64,000 bases of DNA from Pseudomonadota bacterium (GTDB lineage Bacteria; Pseudomonadota; Gammaproteobacteria; Burkholderiales; Burkholderiaceae_B), in assembly GCA_023425645.1 (NCBI GenBank), contig JAFACG010000013.1:16043-80042 (forward strand), given 5' to 3'. The first letter of the stretch is position 1. Every line of letters starts with the position of its first letter. Position numbers and translations under genes: made by a program. This document shows, one piece after another, positions 58,749-64,000 of the stretch. The notes under the pieces were generated by a model. The model was given only the letters and a program-made list of their open reading frames with translations. It had not been told where the DNA came from and did no database searches.

Positions 58749-59570
58749 ATGCGCAAGCCGGTCAACCGTTTTCCTTTTGCCGACGGCACGACGAATCGAT
58801 TCGGCAAGTCCCGGCTGGGCAGCGGGCTGTCCGCCAGCAACAGCAACACGCGCATCGTGCAGCGCGGCCAGCTGCAGCCCGCGCCGGCTGGGGCGGTGTC
58901 ACAGCAAGTGTCAACAAGTGTCAATCTTGGTTTGAACTCGGAACGCTCGCGTGGCATGATGGTCGAGCGCCTGCGCAGGCAGGGCATCGTGGACGAACGC
59001 GTGCTGGCCGCCATGCAGGCCGTGCCCCGCCACCTGTTCGTCGACGAGGGCCTGGCCAGCCGCGCCTACGAGGACGACGCCCTGCCCATCGGCTTTGCCC
59101 AGACCATATCCCAGCCCTGGGTGGTCGCGCACATGATCTCCCTGGTGTGCGACCAGAAAATACCTAACAAAGTACTTGAAGTTGGCGCCGGATGTGGTTA
59201 TCAGGCTGCAGTTTTGGCACAATTGGTCAAAGAAGTTTACGCTATCGAGCGCATCAAGGGGCTGTACGTGGCGGCTCGCGACCGCATGAGGCAATTAGGC
59301 CTGTCGCAACGCGTTCGGGTGCTGTTTGGTGACGGAATGCAAGGTTACGCCGCCGCCGCTCCCTATGATGCTATCGTTGTGGCGGCAGCCGGTCCGGTCA
59401 TTCCCCGGACCTTGCTGGAGCAATTGGCCGTCGGCGGGCGATTGATCGCCCCCGAAGGCACTACGCAGCAGCGCCTGGTCCTGGTGGAGCGCACCGGACA
59501 GGCCGGCTGGCGTCGCGAAGAACTTGAAGCGGTCCGCTTCGTACCGATGCGGTCCGGAACCCAGATTTAG
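58749..59570 (+). CDS. pcm: Protein-L-isoaspartate O-methyltransferase, extended N-terminus
   Basis: 273 aa from ATG 58749, 2 bp after surE. AdoMet domain with VLEVGAGCGYQAAVLAQLVK; also VPRHLFVDEGLASRAYED and QTISQPWVVAHM. It repairs isoaspartyl residues. The first 60 or so residues are a Ser/Asn/Gln-rich addition to the usual 210-aa protein. The core could also start at an internal Met (MMVERLRRQGI, near 58959). Confidence 0.94.
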   Translation: MRKPVNRFPFADGTTNRFGKSRLGSGLSASNSNTRIVQRGQLQPAPAGAVSQQVSTSVNLGLNSERSRGMMVERLRRQGIVDERVLAAMQAVPRHLFVDEGLASRAYEDDALPIGFAQTISQPWVVAHMISLVCDQKIPNKVLEVGAGCGYQAAVLAQLVKEVYAIERIKGLYVAARDRMRQLGLSQRVRVLFGDGMQGYAAAAPYDAIVVAAAGPVIPRTLLEQLAVGGRLIAPEGTTQQRLVLVERTGQAGWRREELEAVRFVPMRSGTQI

Positions 59571-59593
59571 TAAGACATTCTCAGGAGATTCAT

Positions 59594-60415
59594 ATGCAGC
59601 ATGCAGTCAGGTTACCGATAACCGCTGCTCCCACCAACGTTCTGTGGTCCTTGAAGCCACGTCATTGCCTGGTGGTGGCTGTGGTCGCCAGTACCCTGTT
59701 GGCGGGCTGCGGGAGCCGTTCGGCCCGCGCGCCCGTCACTGACATGAGCTCCTCGTCGGCCTCCTCCGGCGCCGTCAGCACGGCCTCGGGCACCTATGTG
59801 GTGCGGCCCGGCGACACGCTGTACAAGATCGCTCAGGCCCATGGCATGGAGGTCGGCACGCTGATCAGCCTGAACCAGATCTCCGACCCGTCCATGTTGC
59901 GCGTGGGCCAGGTCCTGCGCCTGGACGGCAATACGTCCGTGGCGGCTGCGCCGCCGTCCTCCTCGGGTTCGTCCCAGACCTCGCCCGTCAGCCCGGCCAC
60001 GCCCATCAAGACCGAAACCCCCGCTTCCGCGCCCCGCGCCAGCGACGCCTCCCTGATCTCCTGGGGCTGGCCTGCCACCGGCAAGATCATTCAGGGCTTC
60101 AACGCCTCCACCAAGGGCATCGACATCGAAGGCAAGGTGGGCGACCCCGTGGTCGCCGCCGCTGAGGGCAAGGTCATGTATGCCGGCAACGGCGTGCGCG
60201 GCCTGGGTTCCATGGTGCTGCTGGGTCACAGCAATGGTTTCATCACCGCGTACGCGCACAACAACACGCTGCACGTGAAGACCGGCCAGCAGGTCAAGAA
60301 GGGCCAGCGCATCGCCGACCTCGGCCAGTCCGACACGACTTCGCCGCGCCTGCACTTCGAGATCCGTCGCTCGGGCACGCCGGTCAATCCCATGTCCTAT
60401 CTGCCGGCCCGCTGA
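59594..60415 (+). CDS. nlpD: NlpD-like LysM/M23 lipoprotein
   Basis: 273 aa. Lipobox LLAGC with lipidated C39; LysM at about residues 68-113 (YVVRPGDTLYKIAQAHGMEV); linker rich in Ser/Pro; M23 domain at 150-270. In the M23 site the first zinc His is absent (GIDIEGKVGDPVV), while LHFEI is kept, as in E. coli NlpD. So it should be an activator of cell-wall amidases in division, not a protease. Followed by a terminator and rlmD, not rpoS. Confidence 0.93.
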   Translation: MQHAVRLPITAAPTNVLWSLKPRHCLVVAVVASTLLAGCGSRSARAPVTDMSSSSASSGAVSTASGTYVVRPGDTLYKIAQAHGMEVGTLISLNQISDPSMLRVGQVLRLDGNTSVAAAPPSSSGSSQTSPVSPATPIKTETPASAPRASDASLISWGWPATGKIIQGFNASTKGIDIEGKVGDPVVAAAEGKVMYAGNGVRGLGSMVLLGHSNGFITAYAHNNTLHVKTGQQVKKGQRIADLGQSDTTSPRLHFEIRRSGTPVNPMSYLPAR

Positions 60416-60437
60416 TCGGCGCGGCAGCGTGGATGAT

Positions 60438-60462
60438 AAAGCGGCCCGCGGGCCGCTTTTTT
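60438..60462 (+). terminator. Rho-independent terminator after nlpD
   Basis: A perfect palindrome AAAGCGGCCCG / CGGGCCGCTTT ending in six T. Closes the surE-pcm-nlpD transcript. Confidence 0.85.
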
Positions 60463-60681
60463 CATGCCGGCGCGTCGCTCCCGAGGCTGGAAGCGCCTTT
60501 TCTGGAGCGTCGGGCTTGCGCCGCGCAGGGGCATGGCTTGCAGCCCGGGCTCGTTTGCCGGAGGGCGTGCGTTTTTTTCATTCTCCGCGCGGCCTCATTG
60601 TAAAATTGCCTATTTGCCTGCATTTCGTCGGGCGAGCGCGCAATCTTCCGCGGGCCGGGCGCTTATCTGGATTTTTATCGT

Positions 60682-61992
60682 ATGTCTGATGTGTTGTTGA
60701 TCGAATCGCTGGATCTGGAAGGGCGCGGCGTGGCCCACAAGGACGGCAAAGTGGTGTTCGTGGAAGGGGCTTTGCCTGGCGAGCGCGTGCGCGCCGAAAC
60801 CGTGCGCTCCAAGGATTCCTACGACAAGGCGCGCATGACCGAACTGGTGCAGCGCTCCTCCCAGCGCGCCGAGCCGCCCTGTCCGAACTTCGGCAACTGC
60901 GGGGGCTGCGCCATGCAGCACCTGGAGCCGGCCGCCCAGGTTGCGATCAAGCAACGCGTGCTGGAAGACTCCCTGGCGCACATCGGCAAGGTCAGGCCCA
61001 GCCAGGTCCTGCCGGCACTGCACGGCCCATATTGGGGCTATCGCTACCGGGCGCGCTTTTCCACCCGTTTCGTGCCCAAGAAGGGCGGGGTGCTGGTCGG
61101 TTTTCGCGAGAAGAACGGCCGCTACGTGGTGGACATGACCGAATGCCGCGTGCTGCCCGCCAAGGTGTCGGCCCTGCTGGGGCCGCTGCGCACCTGTCTG
61201 GCGGGCCTGTCGCGCCCCGACCGGCTGCCGCAGATCGAGCTGGCCATGGGCGACCAGGTCACCGTGCTGACGCTGCGCCACATGGAGCCGCTGACGGCGG
61301 ACGACATTGCCCGCCTGCGCGATTTTGCCAAAGTGCATGACATCAGCTGGTGGCTGCAGCCCAAAGGCCCAGAGACCGTGCACCCGCTGGAGCGCGATGA
61401 CGCCGGCAAGCTGGCCTACGCCTTGCCCGAATTCGACTTGCGCATGCCGTTCCGCCCTACGGACTTCACCCAGGTCAACCATGCCATCAACCGCAGCCTG
61501 ATCTCTCGCGCGCTGTCCCTGCTGGATGTGCAGCCGCATCACCGCGTGGCCGACCTGTTCTGCGGCTTGGGCAACTTCAGCCTGCCGCTGGCGCGCCGCG
61601 CCGCGGAAGTGGTCGGCATCGAAGGCAGCGCCACCCTGACCCAGCGCGCCGGCGAGGCCGCCCTGGCGCACGGCCTGCAGGACAAGGCCCGGTTCGCCAC
61701 TTTGAACCTGTTCGAGGTGGACGTCAAATGGCTGCGCGACCTGGGCCGCTTCGACCGCATCCTGATCGACCCGCCGCGCGACGGCGCCATGGCCGTGGCC
61801 ACCGCGCTGACCCAGCTGGCCCCCGAAGAACGCCCCGAGCGTCTGGTCTATGTGTCTTGCAGCCCGGGCACCCTGGCTCGCGACGCCGGCATTCTGGTCA
61901 ACGAAGGCGGCTACACGCTGCAGTCCGCCGGCGTGGTCAACATGTTCCCCCACACTGCGCACGTGGAATCGATCGCGGTGTTCACGAAGTAA
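60682..61992 (+). CDS. rlmD: 23S rRNA (uracil-1939-C5)-methyltransferase
   Basis: 436 aa. N-terminal TRAM domain; [4Fe-4S] cysteines C67, C73, C76 ([10 protein letters not shown]) and C155; AdoMet motif [17 protein letters not shown]; catalytic C393 in [12 protein letters not shown]. Length and layout of RumA/RlmD. Preceded by an AT-rich space with a TAAAAT box. Confidence 0.96.
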   Translation: MSDVLLIESLDLEGRGVAHKDGKVVFVEGALPGERVRAETVRSKDSYDKARMTELVQRSSQRAEPPCPNFGNCGGCAMQHLEPAAQVAIKQRVLEDSLAHIGKVRPSQVLPALHGPYWGYRYRARFSTRFVPKKGGVLVGFREKNGRYVVDMTECRVLPAKVSALLGPLRTCLAGLSRPDRLPQIELAMGDQVTVLTLRHMEPLTADDIARLRDFAKVHDISWWLQPKGPETVHPLERDDAGKLAYALPEFDLRMPFRPTDFTQVNHAINRSLISRALSLLDVQPHHRVADLFCGLGNFSLPLARRAAEVVGIEGSATLTQRAGEAALAHGLQDKARFATLNLFEVDVKWLRDLGRFDRILIDPPRDGAMAVATALTQLAPEERPERLVYVSCSPGTLARDAGILVNEGGYTLQSAGVVNMFPHTAHVESIAVFTK

Positions 61993-62009
61993 GAAAGTTG
62001 CGTTGATGC

Positions 62010-62035
62010 GTGCGCAGGGCTCCCCGCCTGCGCAC
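62010..62035 (+). other. Hairpin after rlmD
   Basis: GTGCGCAGG / CCTGCGCAC arms with an 8-nt loop, 18 bp past the rlmD stop and without a T tract. Probably an mRNA 3'-end structure. Confidence 0.5.
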
Positions 62036-62128
62036 GGCGAACAATTACAAATTACAAGACCAACGTACACGGCTCGCGCATCGTCGCGTATGCAGACGCC
62101 GATTCTACAGCGCTTGGTCCATGTCCAG

Positions 62129-62155
62129 CTGGAACTGAAACCCGAGGCGTATTGA
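62129..62155 (+). pseudogene. 3'-terminal remnant of an upstream paralogue
   Basis: The codons for LELKPEAY and a TGA match the end of the downstream gene (LELKPEEH, TGA at 63643-63645), and the DNA downstream of both stops is also alike. Only the very end of this copy remains next to rlmD; the rest was deleted. Confidence 0.65.
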
Positions 62156-62367
62156 GTTTGACGGCAATGGGTTGAATACGCAGGCCGGGGAGCACCGGGA
62201 GGTCTTTGGTTACTCAAGCATGAGTGTCCGCTGGCCCTGGGTCGAAAACAACGATTAACGATTCTGTCATAGGCCCCCTGTGGATGCTTCTATGGGGGGG
62301 ACGATCAGCGCTTCTGATTCCTGTTTTGGTATCAGGGCTTAATCGCCTCAACAACGTTAATCATGCA
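62129..62367 (+). repeat. Direct repeat, copy A
   Basis: About 240 bp, alignable with copy B (63619-63856) at roughly four of five positions with a few 1-base gaps. Runs from the last codons of one gene copy through an intergenic region to the ATG of the next. Shared blocks include ATTAACGATTCTG, CCCTGTGGATGC, GACGATCAGCGCTTCTGATT and ATCAGGGCTTAATCG, and a small ACTCA/TGAGT dyad. Confidence 0.85.
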
Positions 62368-63645
62368 ATTTTCAAATTTTCTCGGGTCTCTTGATCCCAC
62401 TCCCTCCGGCCTCCTGAACTGGAGGGATGATCCTCAGGCGCCGCCGCTACAGCGAAAAGATCTGGAGCTTTGCGCCCTGGGGGTGGTCGGCAATTTGGCT
62501 TACACGGCGCAGGAGGGGGCACGGTCAGTGGCACCCGCACCGGTGCGCCGCTGTCGGATCTACGCCCACCATTGACCGATAAATGTGTTGATGCGACATC
62601 CATCATCATCGCTGAGCCTTCGCAGGAGCGGGCGCGGAGCGAGGTTTTGCTGGAGATCCGTGCCAACAGCGCTCGCATTGGCGATCTGCTGGGCAGCCTG
62701 ACGGCAACGGCGTATGAGCCTGACCCGCTTAGGCAGCGCTTGAACCACACCAGACTCGCCGAAGCATTGACCGCGCTGGACGTACCGCTGGCAGGTGATT
62801 TGTATTCGCTGAAGGGGGCGAAGTACTGTCTGGACACGTATTTGAATGAATTAACAGAACCCGATTTTATCGCTCTGCGCTTTGGGGCGTTGAGCAGTGC
62901 GAGATTCTGTAAAGACATTCTGGACCTGATTCCGACAGGCCTTGATGAAGCGTCGCGTATACAGGTGTTCCGGGCGCTGGTAAATATTGCAGAAGCCGTG
63001 GATCAGCGGGTGAACCAATTTGCCATGCGTGGGCCTATGTTTCAGCTCGCCGACCTATTGACCGCTGAACCTGTGGATGGGCAAAACTTGCGTAAGCAGT
63101 TGTTGATGCTTCCCATCTGCGCGAGCACGATAAGAGAGCATATTGAGATCTTGTCCATGGACGAGTTCAAGGCGCTGCTGGGCGCATTTCAGCCCGATGG
63201 TCTGAATGCCGCCCGACGGGCCCTGTCGCAGTTCGCTGATGATCGGGCGCAGCCGTCTCTTGCGATGTTGAATCTTGTCAGCACAGAATTGGACGTTCAG
63301 TTTCTTAGGCGGGCTCCGTCTGGGCTGATGCATTATTCAGTTGGTCTGGAAATGGCCTTGGGCGCGGGTAACAGGCTCGCCGCATCCAATGCTTTGTATC
63401 GTTTGAGTCTCGCGGTGAAGGACACTCGCCGGGTTTTTGGAATGCTGCCTGACTATATGAATAAGACTTTGCTGCGACAGGTCGAGCAGAGCATGGACCT
63501 GTTTCGGGATGATCAGACTCCTCCGGTGGGCCCGCTCAACGGGCAGTCCCTGCGCAAGCTGGATGATGGCATCCGCGCGAATCTGGGCGGCGCCGCGGAG
63601 GGCTTGCGCAGCTTTGGGTTGGAGCTGAAACCCGAGGAGCATTGA
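62363..63645 (+). pseudogene. Unrecognised gene, frameshifted in a G tract
   Basis: ATG 62363 opens 50 coherent residues (MQFSNFLGSLDPTPSGLLNW...) and reaches the G5 run at 62515-62519. From there the sense continues in the neighbouring frame (GTVSGTRTGAPLSDLRPPLT...) to 63645. One added G would give a single protein of about 427 aa. It is helix-rich, Leu/Ala/Arg-rich, with no signal peptide, membrane helix or recognised domain; it ends GLRSFGLELKPEEH. No ribosome binding site is obvious. Lower GC than the core and its place in a repeat array suggest acquired DNA. Function unknown; a secreted or effector-like protein is one possibility, without direct evidence. Confidence 0.65.
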
Positions 63646-63856
63646 GCTCGACGGCATGGGTTGAATTCGCGAATCGAGGAACACGGGGTTGTATTTAGCC
63701 ACTCAAACATGAGTTCCCGCCGGCCCTGGATCGAAAACAGTGATTAACGATTCTGCCATTGGCTCCCTGTGGATGCCTCTATGGCGGGGACGATCAGCGC
63801 TTCTGATTCTTGTTCTGGCATCAGGGCTTAATCGTCTCGACAAAGATAATCATGCA
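63619..63856 (+). repeat. Direct repeat, copy B
   Basis: Second copy of the 62129-62367 unit, 1490 bp downstream. It again spans the gene's last codons, the intergenic blocks and an ATG at 63852. The downstream gene starting there diverges after the first bases and is then interrupted. Confidence 0.85.
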
Positions 63857-63876
63857 TATTACAGCTACCCATACTA
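63852..63876 (+). pseudogene. Start of a further gene copy, cut by the IS
   Basis: ATG 63852 stands where copy A has the start of the complete gene. Only about eight codons (MHITATHT) precede the IS end, and the frame then stops inside the IS. Confidence 0.45.
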
Positions 63877-64000
63877 TAGTGGACCCCAAATTTGAGACGG
63901 GGGTTTAAGCTGTCGTCCGCGAAAGGATGGTAGCGAATGAGTGAAGGTAAAAAGCGCAGGGTGCACAGCGCCGAGTTTAAGGCCAAGGTGGGACTGGAAG
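63877..64000 (+). mobile_element. IS3-family insertion sequence, left end, runs off window
   Basis: The terminal-like sequence TAGTGGACCCCAAATTTGAG is followed by a short leader and the orfA start at 63937. The left end is estimated at 63877-63880 from the resemblance to IS3-family ends; the right end and target duplication are outside the window. Confidence 0.75.
63937..64000 (+). CDS. IS3-family transposase OrfA, partial
   Basis: Twenty-one codons visible: MSEGKKRRVHSAEFKAKVGL and on. The HSAEFKAKV motif is the first part of the OrfA helix-turn-helix of IS3-family elements. A GGATGG sequence lies upstream. The rest, and OrfB, lie past the window. Confidence 0.82.
   Translation, partial: MSEGKKRRVHSAEFKAKVGLE

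Larger units (their letters stand above)
61993..62362. other. Accessory boundary with a gene remnant
   Basis: Holds the rlmD 3' hairpin and then a lower-GC segment that begins with the last codons of a lost gene copy (LELKPEAY then TGA at 62153-62155) and continues as the first repeat unit described below. Confidence 0.7.

Overview
The window is a GC-rich chromosomal segment of a betaproteobacterium, most likely in the Alcaligenaceae (Bordetella/Achromobacter-like). The evidence is gene order typical of that group (hemX-hemY-ppa; leuC-leuD-leuB-asd-fimV-truA-trpF; surE-pcm-nlpD-rlmD; a BPSS1780-type membrane protein) together with consistent codon use. No rRNA, tRNA or CRISPR array was seen. 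Most of the window is housekeeping core, interrupted by several accessory blocks.

Layout. 1-3919: end of hemX, hemY, inorganic pyrophosphatase and an FAH-family hydrolase. 3920-9200: an accessory block with decayed fragments, a LysR regulator divergent from an MFS exporter whose last codons are frameshifted, and an HxlR regulator divergent from a second MFS exporter. 9224-18089: a compact tad/Flp-type pilus operon of ten genes, nearly all joined by 4-bp stop/start overlaps: Flp-like prepilin, TadG-like, TadE-like, a small exported protein, CpaB, secretin, an FHA-CpaF fusion ATPase, TadB, TadC and a DUF192 protein. No tadZ/cpaE or prepilin peptidase lies inside it. A perfect 20-bp-arm hairpin separates it from the next, convergent gene.

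18144-26976: BPSS1780-type protein, homoserine kinase, DusA, a CBS protein, a YihY protein, DUF2069, SelO, AroC and an M48 lipoprotein protease. 27180-37952: leucine biosynthesis (leuCDB), asd, fimV, truA, a TRAP transporter lacking its binding protein, trpF and an Lgt-like/TlpA fusion. 37957-39000: a TetR remnant followed by two large non-coding palindromic elements. 39010-49846: bile-acid-symporter-like transporter/AraC pair, a glutamine amidotransferase that overlaps AraC tail to tail, CrcB, an acyl-CoA ligase, YajQ, a GNAT, a MarR/DUF1330 pair, a RHH/ParE-like toxin-antitoxin module, an ABC-2 exporter, TadA deaminase and LD-carboxypeptidase. 49923-61992: YbiT-type ABC-F, YigZ, a chromosomal AadA-like adenylyltransferase with all key residues, redox proteins, an AzgA-type purine permease, TsaD, PlsY, SurE, Pcm, NlpD and RlmD.

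61993-64000: a lower-GC accessory region. An unrecognised gene of about 427 codons (frameshifted in a short G tract) sits between two diverged direct repeats of about 240 bp. Each repeat carries the 3' end of one gene copy, an intergenic region and the start codon of the next. This is the footprint of a tandem paralogue array, with an upstream copy reduced to its last codons and a downstream copy cut off by an IS3-family element that runs off the window. This array, the paired palindromes near 38.3-38.9 kb and the compact pilus operon are the parts most worth following up.
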